NCBI GenBank assembly: GCA_008828725.1
Contig: MEHQ01003123.1
Location: forward strand, 348,251-412,250
DNA: 64,000 nt
From: Saccharina japonica
Lineage: Eukaryota > Sar > Phaeophyceae > Laminariales > Laminariaceae
Direction: 5' to 3'
Shown: piece after piece, positions 1 to 9,643 of the stretch
Position numbering within the stretch: position 1 is the stretch's first letter
Layout: each line of letters starts with the position of its first letter
The notes under the pieces: generated by a model
Databases searched by the model: none
What the model saw: only the letters and a program-made list of their open reading frames with translations
Told to the model about the DNA's origin: nothing
Made by a program: the position numbers and the translations under genes

Positions 1-129
1 AAAAAACGCAGGGGTAAGCGCAAGAACAAGACAGGGGGCTAGATAACCATACGTAGGGATTCACTGCTCGAGCTGCAGTGTCAAACATCACGTCACAGAT
101 CCCACCCCAACGCTCCGCCCACTGCCCAC

Positions 130-317
130 CTACCCCCCTGGGACAAATTTCAGAACCCATTTTCTCCAAAACTTGCCTTAGAGGGGCCACGACTTATTCG
201 ATAGAGGGGCACACACAAACCAAAGATGGTGGCGTTAGAAATAGCATACTGCAGTCTAGATATTTCCATCGTTTTCACTCACCCCATTGTTAATAGAAGA
301 GGGGGTGTGCTCTCTTA
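130..317 (+). mobile_element. MITE-like repeat, family F (copy 1)
   Basis: This segment resembles three other places in the window (about 11036-11262, 22505-22740 and 34250-34505). Shared landmarks are a CCCCCTGGGA start, a TTTTCTCCAAAAC stretch, AGAGGGGC, a GATATTTCC motif and a GAGGGGGTGTG end. In the better copies the ends are inverted repeats of the type AACACACCC / GGGTGTGTT, so this looks like a non-autonomous DNA transposon. It has no coding capacity. The superfamily is not assigned. The flanking 1-130 and 318-608 hold nothing I recognise. Confidence 0.5.
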
Positions 318-608
318 CCACCCGTGTGATACGAGTATTCAAGTGAAAGCACCGCGGTTTCGGCTCTCCAGTAGTACGTACTCAATTTTCATCCGGTAGG
401 ATATTTTCGGGAAGTTTCCGGGAATTTTACAAGTCACTAACAGTGTGAGGGAGCAAATCGTGGTCCACAGGTTCGGAATAACAAGATAATAATACGAAAG
501 CGGCGCAGCCGCGTTTCTCGCCCGTTTTTTGGGCTGTTTTTGGGTCCGGTTTGGGGTCAGGAGTAGGGTTAGAGTTAGGAATATAGAGGTTGGGTGGCGT
601 GTCCGCCT

Positions 609-894
609 TGTGGGATTTTCTCGTACCAAAGTCTGATATGATTGTACTGAATTGCGTGATTCTTGTAACGGTATTATATCTACGGAGATTGCGGCGGGAT
701 TTGTGTTTCCCCGAGGGGTTGCACAAAATTATATTTGGGTTCCTTTTCAGGGTCCCGGGGGAAGTGGATAAGTGGCCCTCTTCCCCTCATAACAATAATT
801 AATACCTGGTTTCTCCTTCTTCTCCATCGCCTCATGGCAAGCCCCACCCTCTCAACACCCAGACGCACCCGGTGCACAAGTTGGCCCCTTATGA
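609..894 (+). repeat. 5' LTR of the copia-type element
   Basis: About 285 bp here match 4079-4375 with scattered substitutions and small indels. Both copies begin TGTGGGATT and contain the same CTCGTACCAAAGTCTGATAT and GGGATTTGTGTTTCCCCGAG blocks. The usual primer binding site is not visible after it: the sequence switches at 895 into an inverted copy of pol-proximal DNA. The right end of the LTR is therefore truncated or hidden. Divergence between the two LTRs argues that the insertion is not recent. Confidence 0.8.
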
Positions 895-1998
895 ATGTAG
901 TTGTCCATTGATTGCTACACCGGCTCAAACGTCCCCGCATCCAGCAATCCATAGAACTCCCGCGCCGTCGAATCCTCCCAAAGATGAGCGTGCTCCGACC
1001 GCATGGCCTCCTTGTGCTCCGTGGGACTTTGAGGTCAGAGGCGTAGCAGTGCGGCAAATCCGGAGGCTTGTAGGGCGGCCGCTGGTCACCCAGCGTGGAG
1101 TCGATCTCCTCCCGACTGGCAAGCACCGCCATCAACGTACGTGGTATCCCCCCGCGCCCCCCCTCTTGTGGTGTCTCCTCGCGCCTCCCTTCCGGTGGTG
1201 TCCCCTCGCGGCCCCAAGAGAAAATTGACGGCCGCGCGCAGCCCCCAACACCCGGCGGCTCCTTGCGGCGACCTCCATCGACGTCCTCACGCGTAGAGAT
1301 AATCGATATCAGCGCCGTTTTGTCCATCATCCTCAGCCGACCGGCGTTATGGAGAAGACCTTGATCGCTGTTCACTGGCAAATGAAGGAGGCTCCGTGGT
1401 GGCTGAGGGGTGGACGTCCGGCGTGTCGGAGAACTGGACTGCCTCGAGGACAGTCCAGTTCTCCGACACGCCGGACATTCACCGCTCAGCCACGCCGGAG
1501 CCTCCTTCTTTGCCAGTGAACAGTGATCAAGGTCTTCTGCATAGCGCCGGTCTGCTCAGGATAGTGAACAAGACGGTGCTAATATCGATTATCTCTACGC
1601 GTGAGGACGTCGATGGAGGTCGCCGCAAGGAGCCGCCGGGTGTTGGGGGCTGCACGCGGCCGTCAATTTTCTCTTGGGGCGGCGAGGGGACACCACCGGA
1701 GGGGGGGGCGCGAGGAGACACCACAGGAGGGGGGGCGCGGTGGGATACCGCGTACGTTGATGGCGGTGATTGCCAGTCGGGAGGAGATCGACTCCACGTT
1801 AGGTGACCAGCGGCCGCCCTACAAGCCTCCGGATTTGCCGCACTGCTACGCCTCTGACCTCAAAGTCCCACGGAGCCACAAGGAGGCCATGCGGTCGGAG
1901 CACGCTCATCTTTGGGAAGATTCGACGGCGCGGGAGTTCTATGGATTGCTGGATGCGGGGACGTTTGAACCGGTGTAGCAATCAATGGACAACTACAT
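895..1998. repeat. Large inverted duplication inside the retroelement
   Basis: The left arm, 895-1441, is the near-identical reverse complement of the right arm, 1451-1998. Only about 9 bases (CCTCGAGGA) separate them at the centre. The right arm is the natural one, because it carries the start of the copia reverse transcriptase region in frame with downstream pol. The left arm replaces gag, protease and integrase. ORFs seen on either strand here are mirror images of each other and are not separate genes. Confidence 0.9.
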
Positions 1999-3422
1999 CA
2001 ATGCAATGTGGGTTTTTAATTGGAAGGCTGATGAGTACGGTTGGCCCACGAAAACTAAGGCGAGACTTGTAGCGCGGGGGGATGAGCAGAGAGTTGACAT
2101 CGATTTTGGAGAATTGTTTGCGCCCACTGTTGCTGTCTCGAGTGTACGTTTATTGACAGCGATGGCGTGCGAGCTGGATCTTGATTTGTGCCATTTTGAT
2201 ATTGAGCAGGCTTTCGTGCAGTCTGATCTTGAGGAAAATGTATTCATGCGTTTGCCTCAGGGATGCGGTAGACTGTCGGGGAAGATAGTAAGACTGAACA
2301 AGAGCCTGTACGGTTTGAAGCAGGCATCGAGGCAGTGGCATGCTCACCTTACTGGCTGCTTATCGACTTTGGGGTTTGAGCAGTGTCTGGCTGATGCATG
2401 TGTGTTTCGTTTGATGGATGAGGGGAGAGTAGTGATGACGATAGTGGTGCATGTGGATGATATTTTTGCGGTAGGGGAGAAGGCAAGGTGTGACCAGTTT
2501 GGCAGGGACTTGAACCAGATGGTTCCAGTTTTAGAACCTGGGAGAGTTACGTTGGTATTCGGGGTGTTTCTACGAGAGGGATTGGGAAAAGGGGGTGCTG
2601 AAGATTTCCTAGCAGACATTCGCTGAACAATTGGCGGATGAATACGGGATAGAGTTTGGTAAGAGTGTTCCGCTTCCTGTTGGCACAAAACTTGCGGAAT
2701 TTGACAAGGATGAAGCGCCAGGGAGTTGGCCGTTTCGCGAGCTGGTTGGCTCACTGATGTGGCTTTCAACTCAGACTCGGCCAGACATCTCCAACGCAGT
2801 AAGAGCAGTGGCTAGGTACTGTGCTGCTCCCAAGCAAGTGCACTGGAGGGCAGCACTCGGTATTTTAGGGTATGTGAGGAGGACTAGTTATTTTGGGATT
2901 ACTTTGCAGAGAGGTACGGAAGGGGGGCTGAGCTTGTAGGTGTTTGCTGACGCTGACTACGCAAGCAAGGCGGCTGACAGAAGGTCAGTTTCAGGGGGAT
3001 TGGTAATGTGTGGGGGTGCTTGCGTGTCTTGGTTTTCCAGGACTCAGAAATGCGTCACACTTTCCACGACGGAGGCAGAGTACGTGGCACTTGCAGACGT
3101 CCTTAAGGAAGTGATGTTCTTGAGGCAGGTGTGGCGCTTCATGTTGCCTGATGTAGGCATGCCGTGCATACCGGTGTTCGAGGATAATCAGGGTGCGGTG
3201 CAGCTTGCGCAGAACCCTATCACCAACTCAAACTCCAAGCACATCGACGTGCGACAGCACTTCCTCAGGGAACTGGTTGGGAGGAAAGTTATATCGATTA
3301 TCCACGTACCGTCCCTTTATCAGCATGCGGATTTTCTGACCAAGGCCATATCGCGGGAATCCTTCGAGTTCCACCGTAGCCTTGCGAGAGTCTGTGGTGA
3401 CATTATTGTTAAGGAATTATGA
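1601..3422 (+). pseudogene. Ty1/copia pol remnant: reverse transcriptase and RNase H
   Basis: This is the C-terminal part of a copia polyprotein, which copies element RNA into DNA. Visible reverse transcriptase landmarks are KARLVARG, FDIEQAF, RLPQG, LYGLKQA and VVHVDDI (the YVDD-type catalytic motif). RNase H landmarks are FADADYA, STTEAEYVAL, EDNQGAVQLA and SKHIDVRQHF. The reading is broken three ways: an in-frame TAG at 1976-1978 just before the fingers region, a frame change somewhere around 2550-2630, and a TAG at 2937-2939 between reverse transcriptase and RNase H. No integrase, protease or gag is found upstream. The element is dead, but the motifs make the family assignment firm. Confidence 0.93.
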
Positions 3423-4078
3423 TGAGAACCATGGTGACTGATTTTGTGTTCTACGGGACTTGTTTTCTTGACTTTTTTATTCTTCGGGATTGATTGTTGA
3501 TTTTTATTGGTTTTTCGATATTGATTATTGATTCTTCAGGATTGATTGGTGTTTATTGTTTTTCCGAGATTGATCATTGATTTTTCGGGATTGATTGTTG
3601 ATTTATATTGGTTTTTCGATATTGACTGTTGATTCTTCGGGATTGCTTGTTGACTTTTATTGGTCTTCAGAGATTGATTATTGATTCTTGGGGATTGATT
3701 GTTGATTTTTATTTGTTTTTTCGAGATTGATTGTTGATTTTTCCCGAGCCGACATGCTCACCCTACGCATTCAAGCTGAGTGTTGAACGGGTTTTCGAGA
3801 CCAGGCCAGTAGAGGAACATTGGTTTGGTATTGCTTTCAACGGATGCTGATGATCGTTAGCCATGATCAGCATTTTAGTAAAATTCGTATTGTTTTCAAC
3901 GGATGCTGATGATCGTTAGCCATTATCAGCATTTGAGTGACCTTCCTTCGGACTGTGTTGTTTTTATTTTGAGATTTCAGGGTGTTACAATAAAAGGCAT
4001 TTTTTTTTATGCATAGGTCTTATTTTTGATATTTTGACTGGACGGAAGTTATCAGGACTGTGAAACGAGCAGGGGGAA
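3423..4078 (+). repeat. Retroelement 3' internal non-coding region with short tandem repeats
   Basis: From 3475 to 3745 the sequence is an imperfect array of units like GGGATTGATTGTTGATTTTT, roughly 25 to 60 bp apart. A 58-bp unit containing CAACGGATGCTGATGATCGT is then duplicated in tandem between about 3833 and 3943. The purine-rich GCAGGGGGAA just before 4079 sits where the polypurine tract that primes plus-strand synthesis should be. Confidence 0.7.
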
Positions 4079-4375
4079 TGTGGGATTCGCTCGTACCAAA
4101 GTCTGATATGATTGTACTGAATTGTGTGATTCTAGTAACGGTAGTATATCTACGGAGATTGCGGCGGGATTTGTGTTTCCCCGAGGGGTTGCACAAAATT
4201 ACATTTCATTTCCTTTTCAGGGTCCCGGGGGAAGCGGATAAGTGGCCCTCTTCCCCTCATAACAATAATTGATACCAGGTACCTGGTTTCTCCTTCTCCA
4301 TCGCCTCATGGGAAGCCCCACCCTCTCAACACCCAGACGCACCCGGTGCACGAGTTGACCCCTTACGCCTGTAAA
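4079..4375 (+). repeat. 3' LTR of the copia-type element
   Basis: Matches the 5' LTR at 609-894 and starts with the same TGTGGGATT directly after a polypurine tract. The right boundary is approximate because the 5' copy is cut off at 894. No target-site duplication could be confirmed. Confidence 0.8.
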
Positions 4376-4810
4376 TTGATCCCACTAGGAAGTGCTCCCT
4401 ATGTATTTCGCAACAACGAACAGCCCGACCCCTGGAAGGTCTTACCGGACGATCAGTTCCTACTTTTCGGTTTCGGGGTCGTTTGATACCTGGTACAATT
4501 TTTTGTTATTTATCTTCCAAGTTTCTCCGGTCATCAGGTACCATACTCCGCAACACTCGCCAAGCAACAAATGCTCCCGATCGATGCTGGTTTTTTGCTG
4601 CGTGTCCAGCCAGTCGGCACGCCATCATCGCTGGGGAAGCTTGCACATTATCAATATCAAGTTCGCGTTATCAGTCAACCATCAGAGGCTTCGTCGAGCG
4701 CCTTGATTTGATTTTTTCATGATAGCCTTTTGTCGAAATTTCGGGGGGGGTTTTTGTCTTAGGGTTAGTATTCGTACAGTGGATACCCCGATTCAAGAGA
4801 GGGCACGCTA
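4376..4810. other. Intergenic, nothing recognised
   Basis: Open frames here are short and show no family motif. Confidence 0.5.
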
Positions 4811-4927
4811 TTACGGGGGAGCATAGTAAATACTAGTAAATAGGAACTACGGTACACACAAAAACCTATATATTCACCTTTTTTTGCTAACAACATTTGG
4901 TCCTATTTACTATGGTCCTCCGCAATA
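4811..4927. mobile_element. MITE, family G (copy 1)
   Basis: The ends are inverted repeats: TTACGGGGGAGCATAGTAAA on the left and TTTACTATGGTCCTCCGCAA on the right. The middle includes ACGGTACACACAAAAACC and a TTGGTCCTATTTAC block. Other copies lie at 5871-5975, about 11345-11512, 34017-34120, 60592-60687 and 63468-63563. The size (about 100 bp), TIRs and TA-rich flanks suggest a mariner-type non-autonomous element, but no clean target duplication was read. Confidence 0.65.
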
Positions 4928-5099
4928 AGAGGATATTACAGTTAAGAGAGGCCAAATCAACTGGACCCGCCTACACTGCTGTAAGGCTATGTAGTTTTAG
5001 ATAAGAGAGAAGGCTATTAATAGTTAAGAATGGTATTTTCGGCTTATGGCACACGCGTTGTACCCACTGCTGTACCATCATGCTGCGCTCGTATCGTAC

Positions 5100-5425
5100 T
5101 CTTTTATTTCCTTTTTTTCATGTTTATCCCATTTACTATCTTCGCCCTTCGTTTCTCTCCTCCATCTCAGTCGTGACTCAGATCCGGGGTCTCACATAAT
5201 TACGCGTACAACAATGAAAAAAATCAGCTGTGGGATCGAGGATTTCGTCGAAACTCATATTTGCGGGCTGTGTGTGTGGGTCAACATATGTATATAGCAA
5301 GTTCTCGCACCCCCTCCCCACCAAAGCTCGTGCCTTGCAAAACATTTTATCGCGTGAAGACCTCCCCCCTATCTTCCCTCGTCGACTCGCGTCTAACTGC
5401 TCACGTTGCACACATTGGACACACA
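5100..5425 (-). repeat. SINE-like body fragment interrupted by the conserved core
   Basis: The parts around 5130-5190 (CTTCGCCCTTCGTTTCTCTC, ACTCAGATCCGGGGTC) and 5330-5410 (CGCGAGAAGAC-like, CCCTCGTCGACTCGCGTC) belong to the SINE family seen whole at 6025, 20640, 26030 and 38165. Between them lies a copy of the conserved 50-bp core at 5225-5274. No tRNA-like head is present in this copy. Confidence 0.5.
5225..5274 (-). repeat. Conserved core element (copy 1)
   Basis: On the minus strand it reads ATGAGTTTCGACGAAATCCT and then CGATCCCACAGCTG. The same core occurs at about 22129, 38006, 54734, 58054 (partial), 31811 and 56004. See the findings for structure and meaning. Confidence 0.8.
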
Positions 5426-5448
5426 CCCCGAGGTTACTCTGTTGTTGT

Positions 5449-5471
5449 CATTGTTATTATTATTATTATTA

Positions 5472-5556
<85 letters not shown>

Positions 5557-5568
5557 GTTATTATTATT
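5449..5568. repeat. (ATT)n microsatellite
   Basis: About 40 almost perfect ATT units. The poly-Ile, poly-Leu and poly-Asn open frames here are by-products of the repeat and not genes. Confidence 0.97.
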
Positions 5569-5870
5569 GACACCTTTTCCCCTCTCAAGCCTCTCAAGTC
5601 CGGAAGAGTACAACAGGAGGTTAAACAAGACCCCCGAGCTGCTTGGGAAAAAGTCTAACCAAAATACCCATCCAGCAGGAGTACAAGCCTTTGAGGCAAG
5701 CCAAACGTGGTATACCGCCGTTACGTGCTTGAACTGCGAAAATAATTAATTAACATCATCTTTGGTACGGAATGATTACTTTTCTTCGTCAACCATTCTC
5801 AGATACGATACGACATCTTAGCACGAAACTATTCAGTCGCGTCCCTGAAATGGGAAAACATTTATTAATA

Positions 5871-5975
5871 GTACGGGGAAGCATAGTAAATAAGATCTAC
5901 GGTACACACTGTAACCTATATATTTCCCTCTTGCTACTAACAATAATTGGTCCTATTTACTATGTCCCCCGTAGT
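5871..5975. mobile_element. MITE, family G (copy 2)
   Basis: The ends GTACGGGGAAGCATAGTAAA and TTTACTATGTCCCCCGTAGT are inverted repeats of each other, and the interior matches 4811-4927. Confidence 0.65.
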
Positions 5976-6024
5976 ACTGCACTCACGTAGTGATGGTACC
6001 TATCACACCCCCCTGCCCTTGAAA

Positions 6025-6412
6025 CGGGATTTTTTCTTATTTTCCCATCCCTGTATTTTCTTCGCCCTTTTCATTTAGTTCTCCCTCCCGAACTCGAATG
6101 ACTCAGATCCGGGGTCGCACAGCAGCAGAGGCTTTTATCTCTTATCCCTCCTCCCCAATACGGTTCGTGCGTTGCATTGCCACCACACCAAAACTTCAGC
6201 CCTTTCTTCCCTCGTCGACGCGCGTCAAATTGCGCCTACGCACGCTAGGCGCTTTCAGCAGTTTAATCCTTTTTTTACACGAGTATACATATATTTCGGA
6301 AATAAATTCACAATCTCACCACGGTGGGATTCGAACTCCAGGACCAACGTGTAGTAAGTAGCATTCGAGGGCGACCCCTAGATCACCGGGGGGGCAGGCT
6401 GGCCAACAGCGC
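6025..6412 (-). mobile_element. tRNA-derived SINE (full copy)
   Basis: Read on the minus strand, a tRNA-like head comes first, with a T-arm/B-box GGAGTTCGAATCCC and an A-box-like GTGATCTAGGGGTCG. An A-rich body follows, with the family blocks GACGCGCGTCAAATTG (plus-strand sense), CGGTTCGTGCG and CTCAGATCCGGGGTC. Such elements use an internal RNA polymerase III promoter and depend on another element's reverse transcriptase. Full relatives lie at 20640, 26030 and 38165, with fragments at 5100, 16500 and 21895. Confidence 0.65.
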
Positions 6413-6554
6413 GAGTGAGAGGTGATACAAGAGCCCTCACTCTGTGCGGTCGCGGGTCCCTGGTATAATCGATCTTCCTCCCATTTCCTTGGGAGGCCCA
6501 GGGGGAATGTTCGTCAGACACCATGGAGAAATTATGTTTTCGAGATTTTATCAA

Positions 6555-6660
6555 GTGCGGGTGGTGACGATCGAACCAGCGTCCTTACGGTCCCAAAACC
6601 CAGGCCCTGCAGTCGACGTCATGTGGCAAGGCATTAGACCTCTGAGCTATGGATTTATAC
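6555..6660 (-). repeat. tRNA-like (pseudo-tRNA) segment
   Basis: On the minus strand it contains TAGCTCAGAGGTCTAATGCC, a good A-box/D-arm, and about 40 bases later GGTTCGATCGTC, a B-box. The anticodon region is too long and the T-stem pairs poorly. A functional tRNA is therefore unlikely; a tRNA-derived SINE head or pseudogene is more likely. Confidence 0.45.
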
Positions 6661-6699
6661 GTACTTGCAGAAGGTCGAGGTAGCCAATTTCCCCACTCA

Positions 6700-6861
6700 G
6701 GGTGAGAGCTTATTGCAACACCACACTATCAATACTTGCTACCGGTACACAACTCTAGTGAAGTACTCGTACACCAATTACCCACCCAGGGGAAGCGTAT
6801 ATTAGAGCTCTACACTACTTGCTCCTGTACCCAACTCTCGTGAACGCACCAATTGCCCCCC
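6700..6861 (+). repeat. ~75-bp tandem array, left part
   Basis: About two units built on CACTACTTGCT, GTACCCAACTCTCGTGA and ACCAATTACCCACCCAGG. The array resumes at about 7330-7560, so the block between (6862-7325) was inserted into it. Confidence 0.65.
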
Positions 6862-7325
6862 CCCCCTCATAAATATATGATATATTTATAGGTAGGGTTG
6901 GCGTCGGTTGGCAACGACGCTGTAAAACACGCCACTCGCTGCGTGAGCTAGACAACCAGGGTGCCGTTTTTTTTGTTATTTTTTTGTGGCGGTCACCAAA
7001 GCTGGCGGTCGAGTAGATCATTTGTGCGGGGTGGAGAACCTTTGCTCCGCACAAGGGGAATGGTCGTATCACGTAGTGTTAATATGGTAAGGCATCCGCG
7101 AGGCAGTTACATAGTAAAACCCATTGCTGTCTCCGGAAGTGGCCACACCAGAAATTAAATTAACTCATTGAAGCTGTCGTCCATATGCAAGTCCGCCTCA
7201 GAGGCGGTTCTTAGCAGGATGCAGCTCACCCTCCATNNNNNNNNNNNNNNNNNNNCCCCCCCCCCCCCCCCCCCAGGGTCTATGGTCATACGACTACGGC
7301 CGTGCACGACATGAGTACACCCCCC
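6862..7325 (+). mobile_element. Poly-C-flanked dispersed element X (copy 1, with gap)
   Basis: Starts after a C tract with ATAAATATATG and GGCGTCGGTTGGCAACGACG, continues through GGCGGTCACCAAAGCTGGCG and CAGGATGCAGCTCACC, and ends GACTACGGCC...ATGAGTACACCCCCC. A close copy lies in a transporter intron (41525-42030). A reverse copy lies at 13000-13735, with end fragments at 42462, 45573 and 50455. No ORF and no clear TIR were found; C-rich tracts bound it on both sides. The class is unknown. Confidence 0.6.
7237..7255. other. Assembly gap (19 N)
   Basis: Nineteen unresolved bases followed by a long C run. The true length of the C tract and of element X is unknown here. Single Ns also occur at 24617, 27140 and 56063. 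Confidence 0.99.
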
Positions 7326-7329
7326 AGGA

Positions 7330-7560
7330 CAACCTGACTAAAACACTACACCACTTGCTGCTGTACCCAACTCTCGTGACAATTACCCACCAAGGATAAC
7401 CTTAATACAGCGCTACGTACATTGCTTGCAATTCTTGTGAAGTAACCAATTGCTCACCCAGGATAAACCGTATTCCAACACCACACTACTTGCTGCTGTA
7501 CACAACCCTCGTGACGCAACATTTACCCACCCAGGATAAGCCTACGTATAGCACTGCATT
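7330..7560 (+). repeat. ~75-bp tandem array, right part
   Basis: About three more units of the array seen at 6700-6861, each with CTTGCTGCTGTACCCAACTC or a variant and ACCCACCCAGGATAA. Confidence 0.7.
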
Positions 7561-7789
7561 GCTACTGCTGCTGTACGCACGATCGCGACCTGTCTATCTA
7601 TCTATCTATTCCGCAGCCGTTACTGGCGGGCGAGCCGCTCAAGATGACAAACGTATGCCACAAATAGCAAGACGTGCTATTAATACTAAATATATACCCC
7701 TGGTCAGGACAAAAGTGCAAGGGCCGTTGAGGTACTACAGAAACAGGAATCAACTCAATTCGTAGGGCCGTTCACGGCTAGTGTCACAC

Positions 7790-7960
7790 CTCGCGGGTCA
7801 GGTCGGGTAGGGTCGGGTAAGGGTGACCCAACCCGGCCCGGCCCGTGAGAGCTTGAAATCCTCCCGACCCGATCGGACCCGACCCGACCCGACCCGACCC
7901 GACCCGACCCGACCCAACCCGACCCAACCCGTGGGATCATCAAAAAAAATCCTGACCCGA
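7790..7960. repeat. (GACCC)n pentanucleotide repeat
   Basis: A degenerate run of GACCC/GGGTC with a mostly perfect block at about 7855-7930. The glycine/valine/arginine-rich minus-strand frames are artefacts of the repeat. The flanks to 8470 hold nothing recognised. Confidence 0.9.
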
Positions 7961-8486
7961 CCTGCAGGTATGATGAGGGTATGACCCGTGAAGAGCCCTC
8001 CAAAATGGTCCATATATTGCCGGCCAGAGGTTTGACCCCGGTGACCGCCGCTGCACGGCGCGGGCGCGCAGCAGGACACTACCTATACGTACGGGTGCGC
8101 GCTCGCTCACACGTTTCATAGAAAGGCGGCTAATCGGCCCGTACGGGGCTTGAGAGGGGGAAAAGGTGACGCAAAAAAAAAATGGCGGAAACACAGCAGC
8201 AGCATTGGCCACTCACTGCTCTTTCGGCGATGACAATAACATAATTCAACAAATAATCTCTGCAGCACGGGCACAGCATGATGCTACTCGTATATACTAG
8301 TATGGTATTTTTTTTTTTCAGCGCCCACACTTTTCAATGGCGGCTAATCGGACCAAAATTACCACTGCTAATTCGGTACCGATCTCTGGTTCCCGCAAAA
8401 AGGGGTAATAGGACCATGCGCACCTCGGATAGATCATTGTTTCCCACTTGACGATCCATACTTTTTTCAGCGCCGATATTATCCCT

Positions 8487-8757
8487 GATCTGTATGATCT
8501 GTATGATCTGTAGGATCTAGCTCATGTTGCCGGGTGGGAGCCATACAATCTGCATCAAGGGCGTGTTTCAGTGGGTTGGATAGGTACTTCTACAGATCCT
8601 GCACAACTGCGGTATATTATAACGGCAGGATAGGATCTACGTAGATGATCTACTGCAGATGGTGTATCTGTAGATGATCTACTGCAGATGGTGTATCTGT
8701 AGATGATCTATCTGATCTGTAGATGATATATACGATCTGTAGATAATTTGTCTGACG
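8487..8757. mobile_element. GATCTGTA-bounded repeat, family Y (copy 1)
   Basis: The left edge is (TGATCTGTA)n and the right edge is (ATCTGTAGATG)n. The interior carries AGCTCATGTTG, GGTGGGAGCCA, GATCCTGCACAAC and ATAACGGCAGG. A second copy at 57047-57345 shares the same order of blocks. It is probably a small non-autonomous element with satellite-like ends. Confidence 0.6.
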
Positions 8758-9420
8758 AGTGAAAACGTTAACCTTCCAGTGATATCTCTGGCTCCCAAAA
8801 GAGATGAGTAGATATCATATACCCGGGGCTGGTTGAGTTTCGCAAGTACCCTTCGGGTAGTTTCCAACGCTAGAAAAAAAGCTTACCCGTGGCCCGTAGG
8901 TTTGTTTAACAACAAATAAAGTGCGAAAGTATGTATGAAAAAATAAAACAACAAATAACAAGATAGTCGTACTGTAAGTATATACAAGTAGTCTATCGGC
9001 TGTGACCCTAAAAACAAAAGGAGGTTCATAACCCATACGTGGTACCAGGTAGGTAGCGGTGGCGGCTGCACCCACCGCTACCTCTACACGTCACTCTCCC
9101 AGCCATTTTCAGGTGCTGCTGCTGCTGCTGTAGCAAGTAACCCGACGCAGCGAGTCACGTAGCGAGTCACGTATCGTAGCGGGTCGTCACAAAGCGAGGC
9201 AAGTAGCGAGCGAACTATTACTCGTGGTCGCTTGCAGACTCCGCACCCCCCTGCCATCAACTGCTGTCGGCGTTCGTGCAGCAAGCAGTACTGCTGCTGT
9301 ATACCTATATATAATAAGGTGTTTACTACCAGCAGTACGCGACATACGTTACAAATTTGCAAGTCCAGAACTTCAGGCTGAGTTTTGTTTGTGTTTACTT
9401 TATAATTTATAGCTATACCA
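8758..9420. other. Intergenic, low-complexity patches only
   Basis: Contains a short CTG run (9113-9130) and repeated GCGAGTCACGTA units at about 9145-9185. No gene recognised. Confidence 0.5.
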
Positions 9421-9643
9421 GGGGGCGTCCCGAAAAGTAAGTTTCGACACCTAACTATCTAAACGCCCTCGGGGGGGGGGGGGGTCTTTAAAACCAAGTG
9501 ATTGGTTTTTGGAAAATTTCAGAACAAAAAACTTGTTTTGTGCTAAATCGTTCAGCGATCACAGTTAGTGCTCCAATTGTTTTTTTTTTCCATTCTGACC
9601 ATTATAGATAGTTAGGTGTCGAAAAAATACTTTTCGGACGCCC
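9421..9643. mobile_element. Mariner-like MITE
   Basis: The ends are ~40-bp inverted repeats. The left has GGGCGTCC, CGAAAAGTAAG and TTTCGACACCTAACTATCTA. The right has TAGATAGTTAGGTGTCGAAA, then ACTTTTCGGACGCCC. Ends of the GGGNGTCCCGAAAAGT type and a TA-rich flank (TATA on both sides) are typical of Tc1/mariner. Length is 223 bp and there is no transposase. Confidence 0.75.

Noticed and set aside
680..1381. 233-aa minus-strand ORF
   Set aside because: It is the inverted left arm of the retroelement palindrome. The same protein fragments lie in the natural orientation on the right arm.
5449..5568. Poly-Ile/Leu/Asn proteins
   Set aside because: Produced by the ATT microsatellite in all frames.
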